DNA of 64,000 nucleotides from Paramacrobiotus metropolitanus (GCF_019649055.1 NW_026570429.1:62001-126000); one strand, 5' to 3'. Counted from the first letter of the stretch, positions 34,566 through 47,204 are shown. Notes: generated from the letters alone by a model not told the origin. Program-made: numbers and translations.

Positions 34566-34575
34566 CGTAATATAA
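34455..34575. repeat. AT dinucleotide microsatellite
   Basis: Runs of (at)n separated by tttacgta blocks. Simple sequence. Confidence 0.9.
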
Positions 34576-35402
34576 AGTCTTTATTGGCAGCAGCCACCCA
34601 AATAGCGATAACTACAAGCACTGGCACACTACTTAATAGTAATAAATTAAACATTCAAAATAAATAAACTATATAGATTATTTTAACTAAGAAAATTATT
34701 GTCCAGTAAAAGAAGACACATCATTGAAAAAACCAAACATATTGCAACAAAGTACTTATATAAACTGGAACGATTACGGTATTTGTCGATAATTTAAAGC
34801 TTGTACTCACGACTCACGTTTTATATCTTTGTACATGATGTCCTCTTGTGCCGCTGTTACCTTTCCGTATAAAATGTCGCTTTTCGCACAGTTACGTTTC
34901 GTGTTGTCAGTATTATGCATGGATGTCCGGGCTTGCTACAGTTTTATTTACACAGTGAAGCAGCATAATGAGCCTTTGCGACTAGTGGCCGGGCCCGTAT
35001 TATGATTCGCAATCGATCGACTGTTCCGAGTTCAGACTTCCATCGGCGCCACTGTCTCTGCCAGTCTTCCACTTGCATACAGATCTCAAACTGTACTGAC
35101 CGCTTCAATAAGGCACAATATGAAACTAACAGCAATGGCAAGGATAGCACTCAGATGAAACTACATCTTATTGATTTTCTGGCAGTGAACAGTAATTTGC
35201 ACGCGCAGAGCACGGAACACGGAACACCGAACAAGCTCTGCTAAAAACACCCCTGTACAGATTTCATATGACAAATTCTTTATAGCTGGATGCGAATATT
35301 TACCACAATATTTCTAGTTTTGTTTCCACTAATGACTGTATTCAAATGTATAAATCGTAAATTTATAAATATCATTAGTGTAGCACTTGTTTGTCAGTAT
35401 AA
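34576..35402. other. Upstream region of the F-box gene, no gene seen
   Basis: Short frames only. A TATA-like tataaat lies directly before the ATG at 35403, so transcription probably starts further upstream. No defined promoter. Confidence 0.3.
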
Positions 35403-38400
35403 ATGGCAGCGGAAATCAAGATCTTCAATGACCTGTTGTATTCCTCTCAGGAATATGATAAATTCGTAGTGGAAACTATGCGAGATGGATTGTGTTTAAG
35501 AGGCTTTATCGTTGATGTGGCGGACGATGGTTTGATTGTTGACTTCCACCATAGTGGACACTCGGTGAGGAACGTGCCGTTTAACGAAATTCATATTCCT
35601 CCAGGACAACCTAACAACTATATGTTCAACCTCGAACATGCAGCTGAAAACGACACAATGGAAGTATTGACTCGCTGGGACAGGTAAGTAAAACAATTAA
35701 GTGGTCCAGAATACTTGCAAATGTGTAGAATTTACTACCAGTTCTCGTATATGAGTTTCCAAAACGCTATGCTTACAGTCATTCTGATTTTATATTATTA
35801 ATAATCATTAACGGCGTTTACTTGACTTTTTCTATAGTTGAAGTGCGCAGCCATGATGCCAATATTTTTCAGGGACGAGCCACTGATTTGGCGGACAGCG
35901 CAATTTGTTGCAGTCGTTCCTAAGTACCATGCTAAACCGTGCTTTTACCCTGGTGAAAAAACTGCTCTGGTCATCACACCGTGGCATGGTACAACGCGAT
36001 GGCTGGCCGTTAAAAACGACATTCCGTCCGTGTACGAATACGATGAGCTGCGACATAATTCCCGTAGATTAAAATAAAGCTTCAAGTTGCATAGCTTCTA
36101 TAAAAATGCGCACTTGAATAAATGCCTATATACGTAACATCTGTACTTCCGCGACGCTTAAATATATTAGCTGCAAAAATGCAGATGAACTAAGTTGCAT
36201 ACATTTACTTGAATAACTATAATACTAAATTATGTACAGCTATAAGTACGAGCATGATTGAATGATTGCATAAATTCACAAGCCAGAATAATTTTTTCAT
36301 CTGGATTTTGTTTGCTGAACAGAGCTTTTTGCCATGGATATAAAACACCGACCTACAGCAGCATTCATGCAGCGGATTCCATGCATTTTCTTTATTTTCA
36401 CAATTTATTGCGTATTTTGATCATAACATGGATGCAGAATGAACTTATGGAATTAAATAAAGCAATGATGTGTTTATATAGTTCGTACTTGGTCGGCAGT
36501 CTGCCTTGGCGTGCATCAGAGATCCGCGTACGCCATGCTCGCTCTCACTGGCAGTACGGAGCGGTCACGAAGAACACGTTTCACAAGATTACTATCCCAC
36601 TGAAGCCATGCTGGCCATGGTGCCAGTTTCCCCGCACCTCGCTCGCCGCAGCGTTAAGCCAGTTGGATGTGGGTTTCAGGTTGTTCTGTCTTCAAACAAC
36701 CGGGGCCCTACCCACTTCCGCCAATGAGGAATGCGTTACGGCCATTTGCCGTGGGAAGCCAAACGCCAAGATTCACCGCAAACTTCATAAAGTCATTTAT
36801 CTCGAACCGGAGCGATATCTGAATTCATGGTGGTGCCAACATGTGGATAGCTATCACAAGACAATCGCAAGAATACAGAAAGGTGATTATGTTGTTTCTT
36901 TGTGGTCGCTTTCTGCGTTTCTATGTGATGTCCAGTCAAAAAAATATTTATAGCGGTAGATGGTAATCGGTGGACTGGCCGGCCATAAGATTTCACCGAT
37001 AGGCTCAAATTAGAAGCACTGAAATTTTTTTCTTGCCATAAGATTTCACCGATAGGCTCAAATAATTATTAGAAGCACTGAAATTTTTTTCGTTGTTCGT
37101 ATTGGAATAGGAAGTAACAAAATTGTGGATGGTATTATTTTTACTTTATAGGGTCCGAAACATGGAACACTCCTGGTTTACGAGAAGTCTTGGCAGACTG
37201 GCAACCTTTCCATCTTGGTACAAGGACCATTTCCATGAAGCCTCGCGTGAGTCGATATGGTCCGTGTGCGCGCTAGCAAAATTCGCTCGATGCATAGATT
37301 AAAAAAACTCGCTTAGTGCAAGACACGCTTAGTGCAAGACACAAGACACGTGCAAGACTCCCTTAATCAATACTTCTAATGATTAAATTTTGGCATACCA
37401 AGCAAGTGCTTTGCAGCAAAATGAATCAAGCATGTTTATGGGTGCGTATGTACTGCTTCCTGCCAGCCGTACAACAAGCATTCTATCTATTCTTACAGTT
37501 GCATCGGATGACGCTTTGGATCTTCCGGCTATCGTATGGGCGGTGATATTTGGCCATATGGACGCGGTGACCCAGAAATTACTACATCGGTAATATGTAA
37601 TTGCAAAACAGAACACAGTACAGAGTAGTTATTGTTCGTGCTCGAGACGTTTGGCTTTTCCGCAAACACGTTTTTATATTTCTGTAACCCCAAATACAGA
37701 GTCTGTAGGCAGTTATTAATATGCACTGGCATGAACACCTTAGCCGGAATTGGGCACACAAACGAAGTTAAGGAAACAGAATAAGATGCCATTCGAAAAC
37801 TTTAAGCGCAAACATGTACAGCACAGGCCTTACTCCGACCGATCTTCTGTAGCTTTCCAGGTAATCGCAGAGAAATATGAACACTGGTTTCTTATCGAAC
37901 CAGGGTTGCTCTATTTTTTGTCGAATTCTAAGATAAATTATCAGAGCTGTTCGAAATTCAAAAACGTTTAAAAGCCTGATTCGTTGTAAAAACAATTTCG
38001 TATTTTCTGCTTTGGGGCTCAAAGTTTGGAGAACTCAGATTATGTTGAAGCCTGCGGTACATCTACGGGTTTAAACTTCTTGTTTTACCCATATCCCCGC
38101 AATCGCAATTCGCACATTGTGCGCACGAACAGTTTTTAAACCGCGTTTATATAAATATAAAAATTTCTAATACTTTGCTGTAAAATGTCCTAAAACAAAG
38201 CATGTTTGGGAGCGCCCAAAAGCTAAGTAATATTATGGATACCAATCTACATAGTACCTGGTTCATTGCCAACCGACACACTTTTCTTCGCCCTATTGCA
38301 GTGCACGTATAAATGACTCAATGTTATGCACCGACGTATTCTTTGTTTTGTCTCATATTTTGGTCAATTTAAGAATAAGGTTTCGTATTTTGGTCACCGG

Positions 38401-41400
38401 TCGCTTGCCACCGGCAGAAAGGTTTACGGGTTAATGGTTTACGATCAAAAAAGCCGCGTAAACCATTCTGCCGAACTGCATAAACCTTTCTGCCGGATTC
38501 GTAAACCTCTCTGCCGGCGGCACCTTTGAAGCTTAAACCTTTCTGCCGGATGGATAAACCTTTTTCGTTGACTACGTAAACTTTTCTGCCGGGCTATTAT
38601 TTTCATCTGTAATGTTATAGAGGACGTCATTGTGTGCGTTCAGGACCATCAATCTTCTGGGTACATAGCCATAAAAACGTACGCAATCTCCATAGTCCAT
38701 ATTGAGAATCTGATATTTTAGCAGTGTTTTAAGCTTGGGTTAAAGGGAAATGTTGCTCTCTTGTTAAACACATAGAATATGCGTTCTCAAAAAGTCGGAC
38801 TAAGCTAACAATTTCAGCTGTTTTTTAAGTGCGAATATGAACCATTTTAAATAGTGTCACATGTATGCACTTGTTGTTTTATTGACGGCTCTCACCCAAT
38901 AAAATCAAGTAATTTTTTATCAAGCGATCAAGTTTTTAAAACGGCGACCTACTGTGCGGTTTCCACTTATATACATATACGGGTATACACATTCTTCCAG
39001 TACGTGTGTTAAAAATGTTTGCCGTGCAAACTTTCAACGGTTCTGTGCAAATAACAAAACACTGGAATGACAGCAACGTGACTGAGAAATCCATATGACA
39101 ATTTCCAGAGTGACCGCATTCGTTGGCGTAGCACACCTCTTTATGACTGCTCCGAAGCTTGATAGGCCTTAATGGCAGTTAATGCGCACAATGACGCCTT
39201 TGTAACATCATAGAACGGAAACAGTGACCCTGCAGAAAGGTTTATGCAGTTTGATGGGATGGTTTACACGTCAAAGATGTCGCCGGCAGAAAGGTTTACA
39301 CTGTCAGTGAAAAAGGTTTACGAGTCAGTAAAAAAGGTTTACGTAGCATTAACCTTTCTGCCGGCGGCACCTTTGAAGCTTAAACCTTCCAGCCGGATCC
39401 GTAAACCGGCTGGCCGATCCTTTCTGCCGGCGGCATCCATTGATCAACAACGGCACCACAATGGTCATTGTTTGTAGAAGCGGAAGTTATAATAGACAGA
39501 ACTTGCACAGTAGAGGAAGTCGCGGTCATACAGACATATATATTTCCAGTGCAGCACATCAAAACTGCGCAAAAAATTGCTGAAGGTTTTTACTACACCG
39601 CACGCGAAATTGCACTTAGAGAACAGAAAATACTGCTTTCGTAGGTCCTACATCTTCAACAACTTTATTGCGCAACCATGATGTGCTGTAATGGGCATAT
39701 TTATGTCTGCACAGTGCACAACCGCAACTCCGTCTACTGTGCAATAACTATCTACTTATATTTCGGCGTCTACGAACAAAGGCCGTTGTGGGGCCATTGT
39801 TGATCAATGGATGCCGCCGGCAGAAAGGTTTACGAATCCGGCAGAATGGTTTAAGCTTCAAAAGGTGCCGCCGGCAGAATGGTTTACGGAGTCCGGCAGG
39901 ATGGTTTACGTATCGTTAACCTTTCTGCCGGATTTGGGCGGAAAGGTTTACGCGGCGCCTTTGATCGTAAACCATTAACCCGTAAACCTTTCTGCCGGCT
40001 ACAGTCGCTTACACCGCCCCCTGTGTGGCGCGCTACATGAATACCGTGGTATATAGCTGCTGATCGCACAACATTCTTTTTGAGTTTTTTTCACTTGTTT
40101 GTAATCATCAGAAGAAAACATAACTAAAAACACGGTTTCTACAAATTTTCAAACGTGGAAGAGCGGTTGTTTTACATTGTACCCGGTCCACTTCCTGTTT
40201 TTCGTTTGGTTTTCTTATGGAAATGATCTCTTGTTTATTGTTCGAAGTTCGTTAGCGAAGTTTTTACTATGAAAACTATTCAATTCTGGGATTTTTGTTT
40301 GTCCGAAAATTTAAACACCTTCTGACTAAAATATTATGAAAACGGTAACTTAAGTGAACCGAAAATTGAGGCTGAGACAAAACCAAGTAGTTTACATTTA
40401 GACAAAATCACGTATACATTTACTGTAATTAACTCAATGTCTCAATTGAAAGGAAGTCAAAAAGTATAAAATGTCACGGTTTTCTAGCGTTTGTCGTCCA
40501 TGGTACCACATTTTACTGGACAAGCAGTTTAGTCGGAGCGTTATTCTATCTTGTCATCGATCCCCGCACGTGCTAGGAGATGAGAGGTCGCTGTACTTGG
40601 CCGGGGCACTCGTTTCATGCGCGAACTCCGCTACCGATACGTTACTGTTAAACCAGTTCTTCCACACGCAAAACAACACGGCATTGTTGACGGCCAGCCA
40701 TCTGTCGCTGCCACTTCGCTATTTCCTGTCCTACTGCAAATCAGACATTTCGTTGTGGTGGGAGCTGGAATGGTATCCGCCGGTCACCAATATGCACCTT
40801 TTCTGCGGCTTAAAGATGCTGGACTCCAGCCACCGATTGTTAGGTAAATTACTATAATTCAATTTTTAACGAGTTGGAAACAGTTTTGCGATATCCTGTG
40901 TGCTGCCAAAACAAATCCACAAGTTCCAGCTGCTTGGTGTTTCTTTTAAGGTCACGTACGTTTTTGCATGATAAAAATTCAAAAGTAAATTGACCACCGT
41001 AGCATATCAAGTACAGTGTGTGATCTTTTACTTGCAACGCAAATGAGCTATCCTTGTACGGTATTCCAGAGATATTACTGGCGGAATCAAATCAAGCCAA
41101 AGAAATAATAACGCTCTGCGGTCGTCAGGACCCGTGGACATACTGCCTCACGATGACAACAGTTTGCGATGCAGTAGCTGTCATACGGAGTTTGCTCGAC
41201 GCTTATAACGATATTTGCCATGCGCAGCGGGAACAAATGACAACGATCTCAAGTGAGACGCGGCTAGAGGAAGTGGCCATGCAAAAACTACAGGTTCTAT
41301 TAGACCGCCACGAACAAATTCCGGTTGACCAACAGGCAATGACCTTACTTTCGAGGATCTTCGACGGATTTGAGCCGACGCTTTCCATTGGTGGACCAAT

Positions 41401-41515
41401 TTGTCGCCCTATGAAAATTTTCTCTCCTTCGTTGATGAAAGTTCTTATCCGTCAACCCTTGGCCGAAGCAGTGGGCGACAGTTCGCCAGTTGAATGTTGG
41501 CTGCGATTTTCTTAG
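35403..41515 (+). CDS. F-box protein with Tudor-like N-terminal region, eight exons
   Basis: Exons 35403-35683, 35873-36063, 36520-36882, 37152-37246, 37417-37441, 37499-37589, 40488-40843 and 41070-41515 total 1848 nt, exactly 616 codons with the stop. Every junction has GT-AG ends and matching phase. The 57-nt intron 37442-37498 is in frame and may be retained. The N-terminus (DGLCLRGFIVDVADDGLIVDF, then DEPLIWRTAQFVAVVP) has paired small beta barrels like Tudor/agenet modules. The F-box is LPAIVWAVIFGHMDAVTQ, then LLHRVCRPWYHIL, with its two halves in exons 6 and 7. F-box proteins bind Skp1 and present substrates to SCF ubiquitin ligases; the substrate here is unknown. A leucine-rich helical region follows. 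The Tudor-like call is only by secondary-structure impression. Confidence 0.7.
36983..37093. repeat. Short tandem duplication in intron 3 of the F-box gene
   Basis: The segment ccataagatttcaccgatag, gctcaaat and agaagcactgaaattttttt occurs twice, at 36983-37032 and 37036-37093, the second with a small insertion. Recent local duplication. Confidence 0.9.
38409..40001. mobile_element. Foldback element with subrepeat arms inside the F-box gene intron
   Basis: The arms are built of the word ccggcagaaaggtttacg and its complement cgtaaacctttctgccgg. The left arm (38409-38600) matches the reverse complement of the right arm (about 39800-40001), for example gaaaggtttacgggttaatg with the following gtttacgatcaaa in both. 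A third block at 39233-39452 repeats the same words and ends gccggcggcatccattgatca, whose complement opens the right arm. Outside lie gtcgcttgc (38400-38408) and gtcgcttac (40002-40010), an 8-of-9 match. Foldback transposons of the Drosophila FB type have subrepeat arms and make 9-bp target duplications, so this fits well. No transposase is seen. Confidence 0.75.
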
Positions 41516-43046
41516 CGATGATTCCTGCACGAAATCAGCAACTTATATAACTAAGAACGACTTTGGTGTCCATTTCATAGACCGGAGCGCAGCGAAGGTC
41601 CTTTACTTCAGGCGAAACGTAAAAGTGTTTGTCTGTCTGTCCGTCCGTCCGTCTGTTCGTTAGGGGAGTAAATGATGAATGACGTCATGGAGGAGTAATG
41701 GAGTATACGGAATCAAGAGCGGATATCTGCTATTTATTTAATCTGCTCTACGTTGTTAACGAAAAGTACTACTAGAGCGGAATGCATGAAATGGGAAACA
41801 GCATTTCTAGGGGTTGAATTACAGGACACCACTGTCAAACTTTATCAGGCGTGGGTCATGCTATTGCCGAGTGTAATAAAAGCTAATAGCAATGTTGACA
41901 CGTTGCAGGATCGAACTTAAAGGTAGCCGGTTTGTTGGATATTGGGGTGTATTAACACCTTCATACCGGGCACCTCTTTCAGCAGTGGAAATCACGACTG
42001 CCACACCACGCTACTATTTTAGCACCCCACAATAATGCCACTTTCTTTCTGTTCTGCTAAAGTTGTAATACTAGAAAAATGCACACTGGCGTGCATTGGC
42101 AGACCGGAGCGAAGCTTGAACGAAATTCCCGCTGCGGTGGCTATATAGCCCCCCTTGCACAAGATGTACCACACAATGTGCTGACGGAAAAAGCACATCT
42201 GATAAATACATGCTTCAAAGTTACTGTACAGTGTACTACAACTTACAAGTAATTTATTTTCTTGCAATGTTATCTTTAAAATTTGTTGCAAATTACATTT
42301 CACTCAAAAGTGTCGTTCTGAAAGATATGGGCAAAAAGGGAGAGAAATCAATTCCGCGGTAAGACATAATTTACGTGTACGCTACGTACCGTAAAATATT
42401 AAACCCTACTGGTAGTGGTAGGGATACTTTATTTGCATACGGGGAACTGCGAAGATGGAGGAGCGGAAAAGCTAGTGTTCGAATTGTTCAAAAACGATCA
42501 GCGACTTTTTTACTTCGTTATTTCTCATAGGTATTCCGGTCACTTTGAATGTATGGTTTCATCTTCCGGTCAGTCAGTTGAACGCATGCGCAGTAAGTGA
42601 GTGGCTATCTCATTCAGCAATCTCTCACTTATCTCCGGAATATGAGAAAAAGCGAGGTAGTTATGGAAACGCTTTTTTAATAATAATTTTGATGAAAATA
42701 AAGTTTTCACACTCACCAGACCAAGTTACTTGTACATATTTCACCTCCGAATTCACAGAAAAAGCTACGAGTCTTATAGTGGGATCAATTTTGCGAAGAA
42801 AACGTATATAAGGTGTCGCTAAAGGTGAAATGTTTTATGTAGACCGGGGCCGACAGAATGCAATAAGAAAACAGGTGTTTTGGCGTGCATGACCGGCAAA
42901 AATCACCAAAGCCATCTACTACCTCCGGTGGTAGTAGTTTCGTATTGTTTCTGTACATGGTTACCGTTTGCCGAAACTGTGACTGTTTGGCTTTTTATCT
43001 TGGTAACGCTTTTGATTAACGCTGATGGGGCTTATGAAGGGTGACT

Positions 43047-43325
43047 AATGGAGCAGTTGTTATGTAGCCGCTGATAATCAAATTTCAGCAGAATTAGAGA
43101 ACCGGTTTTGGAGACCAGTGGTAACGGTTGACTGCGGGTCGGCGGTTACGTTGAGTACGGTTCAGATGTCGATGAGCTGATGTACTCCTAAAAATTTAAA
43201 TTTCGAGCTTTTAGTTGTTGACTGAACCGTGTTGGACGCAATCGCCGAACCAAAACTGCGGGCTCCAAAACCGGTTCTTTGATTTTGCTGAAATATAATC
43301 ATCAGTGGATACGTACCATCGGGCT
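43047..43325. mobile_element. Palindromic MITE with long inverted repeats
   Basis: The left arm (ctgataatcaaatttcagca, gagaaccggttttggag, then acggttcag) matches the reverse complement of the right arm (ctgatgattatatttcagca, aagaaccggttttggag, then acggttcag). Arms are over 100 bp with a short centre near 43185. No coding content, and no certain target duplication. Confidence 0.7.
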
Positions 43326-43604
43326 ACGCAACCGTTGGCTAATTTTTGCAGAAATACATTACTATCCTGCCGATGGCGGTGGAGGGGATGCAGAAAAATA
43401 TTCCAAGAGGGTACGTTTGCCGGAGGCCATTATTGCCTTTCACTCGTGTACATTTACGCAGTAGCATGGGATTTATTTGTGCATCGAGTGTTGCCAGCGT
43501 AACGGGCATAAATCCAGCAATACAGGACCGCTGTATAAAGCCAGCAGTGACGTTACAGGCACTGGCGGAAGTGACGTCGTAACGGTCTGCAGCGTGACCT
43601 CATA

Positions 43605-43705
43605 GGGTTACTTCGTTAAACAAATTCCGTAACGCACTTCCGTAACAGACTTTCGTAACGAACTTCCGTAACGAACTTCCGTAACGGGTTTGCGTAACGG
43701 ACAGA
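43605..43705. repeat. 15-16 bp tandem repeat (acttccgtaacg)
   Basis: About six imperfect units of aacttccgtaacg in a row, ending cgggtttgcgtaacgg. Confidence 0.85.
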
Positions 43706-43767
43706 AATCAATTAATGCATTAGTTTTGGATATAGAGGACCTTCGCTACGCTCCGGTCGATTATGGT

Positions 43768-44010
43768 TAATGCTTTAGTTGCGCTTTCCGAAATGAACTC
43801 CGAAAATTTTAAAATTCATTTTAAATTCGGAAAAAAATGCTTTGGACCTGATACTGGTTCACTTTCGACCTTATGACACTGTGTCTTTTATGGCAAAGTT
43901 TCAAGAAGATCGGGTAATAACCAGACTTTTGGTACACAACAGTGCATTTAACATTTCGCCCAATTTAGCACGTCATATCTCGGCAACCGGATGTTGCGCG
44001 CGCAAACGGT
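43768..44010. repeat. Dispersed copy of the kinase-intron repeat
   Basis: Matches 7.50-7.78 kb and 19.58-20.05 kb: a ttttaaaattcattttaaa start, the words aagaagatcgg and cttttggtac, and a ctcggcaaccggatgttgcg end. Here it is outside any kinase gene, so it is a mobile repeat and not only an intron sequence. Confidence 0.5.
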
Positions 44011-44539
44011 TTTCAAAACAATGTATACAAATCATTTAGCTCTAAAATGACATAAAGTTTTACAAAAAAGTGATTCGTAGTGGACGAAAGCGAAAGTTTT
44101 TGTGTATGTATCCCATTCTTGACGCTATGTACCGGGCCATTTCCCTTAATAGCAGTGCTGTACACAAAACGCTGTGTAGCCACAATACAATTACAAACCA
44201 TTAGTTGGCTGACATCAGCAGTATCCGGAAACGATAGAACACGTTTCGTTTCGCCTAGTATGTAAGGCAGTATGTACAAATACTGTATTATACTGGACTG
44301 AATTATATACATATAAAGTACTTTTATAATACGGAGTTATCTGCAATATGCACCTGTATAACTTAAAGATGTGCACTGCATATAACACTATAATTTTCGA
44401 TTTTTAAATTTTATTTTAGTAATTACTCAGTGGGCAAAGATATTTTATTTGCGTGTCGCTGCGTTGCCTGTTGCAAGTACAAATTTTGCACCAAGCTTGG
44501 TTTAATTAAGGGATTTTCTTAAAGCGTATTTCATTGGTC

Positions 44540-45060
44540 AATACCTGGCTCGGTGCGCGAAGTTGAAGAGATCGGAGATCGGTAGGTTTGTTACCACTCA
44601 CTGCAGACTTTGAAGAAATGGTGATAACGGGGGACTTTCGTTTCTGTGGTCCTTTACGTGGTTTCGGGTGCACCAGATTTCATATAAGACTGCTGCCTAT
44701 GCCGGCAAATCTCGGTATCGCTGCATTTGTTGAACCACTCAACGAACTTTGGCATAACATTTAACTTGTAAATGCATGGCGACACACAACATATACTCAC
44801 AGAATCCATGCATACGAAACATCTGGCAAGTTTTGCCACACCCTATACGTCCGTTAGTCGTGACTGCGTCGACCTGAACACAAGACTCGTTCGACGTGGA
44901 TTTAGCAACAAAAAATGAGTTTTCTCGCGTGGGTGGGGTGAGATGAAAAATGGTGGCATTTCTCAGAGTAGCAATATTCCGGGCAATACCAAGCCGTTGC
45001 AAACTGCTTCCAAACCAACACCTTGCAGATGCTGCAATAATTCTCCATCAGGATCCCTGT
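44540..45060 (-). mobile_element. MULE-like transposase C-terminal remnant with SWIM-like finger
   Basis: After an acceptor-like ttattacag at 45061, minus-strand frames contain PPTRENSFFVAKSTSNES, then GCGKTCQMFRMHGFCEYMLC and EWFNKCSD, and then a basic tail KPRKGPQKRKSP. The pattern C-x-C/C-x(n)-F-x-x-x-G-x-C-x-H/Y with a following VA is like the SWIM zinc finger near the C-terminus of MULE transposases. The readings lie in more than one frame, so the copy is decayed. It may belong to the same family as the fragment at 28.7-29.0 kb. Confidence 0.4.
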
Positions 45061-47204
45061 AATAAGTTTTTTTAATATTAATAATTATAGAAAATGTATT
45101 TTCACTTGTAATCATAAAACTAATAACAGTGGTCGCCATGAGCATTATTCTGTACACTAAGTATACTCATGGTCATAATGACCACCGATTGACTCCACAA
45201 AAAAAGTTTTCACTTCGTTTATATGGCTTGACCATCTCAAATTCGATCCACGGCCTTCAGAACATATGTATGTGTTTTCCATTATCTGTACATCAACAGT
45301 TTTCGCACTCCCGACTTTACCGCATTATAAACTGGCGTGCCGGATTCAAAACATAGAAGTGCAGTATTTTCTACTTCGTTATACAGCAGAACACATGGAA
45401 ATTTGTGATTAATATTGTAGCGGTACAAATAAAATCTGTAGTCACAGTAATGATGATGAGCATTTCATTGGTGTTTAGTTGAAGCGGAAAACATCTGAAT
45501 GTGTACTTGTACGAAGGTTCACTTTTATCATGAATTTCTACACTGGTTTGGGAAATGTCTAGCTGATCTAAAATCATTCTTGCTCTTCCCCAGCGACTTT
45601 TCAGCTGATTAAAAATGTTTGTGCACTTTAACAATCGCGCCGGTATCGGTTAGCATGTTCGCAATTGCATAACTGACTTTTGAGTAATTCGCTAACTCGT
45701 AATATCACCGACGCTCATCGACGAACCATCAAACCTCGTTTGATCGTGGTACGGGTGTGTAACCCACTCCACTAGTGGCAGCTTAGAAGTTGTCATTGTA
45801 ATATCATATACAAGTACTACATATTTTGCTTAATCAGTTTTTAAAAATGTTTTGTCATGTGGTAGAACGCGGGGAATGGTTCTGAGCCTGTGTCCGGTGT
45901 GCAAGTTTTCATTTTGAAGTTTTAAAAAGAATTTTTAATCTTAACAGTTGTTTTTGTAACTCAACGCAACGTTAATTTTTCTGATAATAATAATTAACAC
46001 ATCTATTATGGTGATTAGCTCCTTGTTTTGTTGCCGCGCGGCTCCGGGGTAAACTTAATTTCTGGTCGTAAAAGTAATACTGCAGTACAACAATATCGAC
46101 TCTGGAGCTTTAAGCACTACCCGGTGGAAAGAAGGACGCGACTGGTTACCATACACCCGGCGGTAGAGTGGAAATCCATTACCGACATCATTCTAAACAA
46201 TACACAAATTTATGCTGATATCAAAAAAACCCATGCTGGACTATCAACCTAGCCGGAAAAAGGAGGGCCGCGCACCACCCACCGGCACTGGGTGGAAGTC
46301 AGTGACGTCCGCTGTACATCTGTATTTTACTGCATACACTTGGATTTTGTGATTTTTAATCGTGAGTACTAAAATACGTGAAGATTCATATAATTATTTT
46401 TGTGTACGTACTGTTTCACTTAATCCGGTAACTTCGTCGAACAAATAAAGCTTGTTTTTTTGTCGGCATCCGTAAGACTGATCCCAAACACCATTGTCCT
46501 CCGCAAAAAATCTCGGTTGCCCGCTAGCTTACTGGTGTCGATGATGTACACACAGTTTTTCTGCACACCTAAGGGCACAACCGGAAGGCACGGCAATTCG
46601 GCTTTCGGTGTCCAATTCCATGAGCAGAATACTCATTAACTAGCATTTCATCTGAGGGTAAAATGTTGAGCCTATAAAGTATACGCATGCAAAGTTTTCA
46701 TAACTAGTAGGCCGTCGATGTATAGCCATGTTTCCGTTGTCGTTCAGATTGCATTTAAGCAAGTACAGCTTTGTAAACCGACAGGCGTTGAGTGTTCTCT
46801 CGCTCTCACTAAAACGTTTTTTTTAAATGTATATTTAAATTTAGGTAAAATCAGTATGTGGAGTTCTTATCATATTTCTGTTTAGCATCCTGCTTTTAAT
46901 TACAGAAATCACAGATACAGCTTAAAATTACAGTTTCGTGCTGCCACATTGTAAAATTACCAGACCCAAAAATGAATAATTAGTACTACATATGCCTTAC
47001 CGGCATGTCTCGGTACTGGAACAGTCATGCGTATATTAGATGAACTGCTGTGCTCCATAAGAGGAAAATGTGCATAAGAAGAATGTTAAAAAACGACTTC
47101 CGCACTAATTGTCAGACATGGTTGTGGCTTTCAATTAGCCTGACAATGACAGCGTGTATAACGGCATTATGATGTACAAAGCAATATACCGTTAGTGCGA
47201 TGTT
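45061..47204. other. No gene seen; one stray minisatellite unit
   Basis: Short frames only. At 46262-46310 there is one unit related to the GC-rich minisatellite at 29.7 kb, in the opposite orientation. Confidence 0.4.

Larger units (their letters stand above)
41580..43760. mobile_element. Possible non-coding element bounded by short inverted ends
   Basis: The left end agaccggagcgcagcgaaggt is the reverse complement of the right end accttcgctacgctccggtc, over about 22 bp with one or two differences. The left end is followed by a gtctgtctgtccgtccgtc run. No transposase was found between them. Similar words at 2.67 kb and 42.10 kb show that this motif is dispersed. The pairing of these two ends into one element is an inference. 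Confidence 0.35.

Noticed and set aside
36258-36519. N-terminal part of the long frame that starts at 36258
   Set aside because: It precedes the acceptor used in the phase-matched model and reads as AT-rich intron sequence.
44080-44312. Short frames on both strands near 44.1-44.3 kb
   Set aside because: Typical of AT-rich non-coding sequence with no features.
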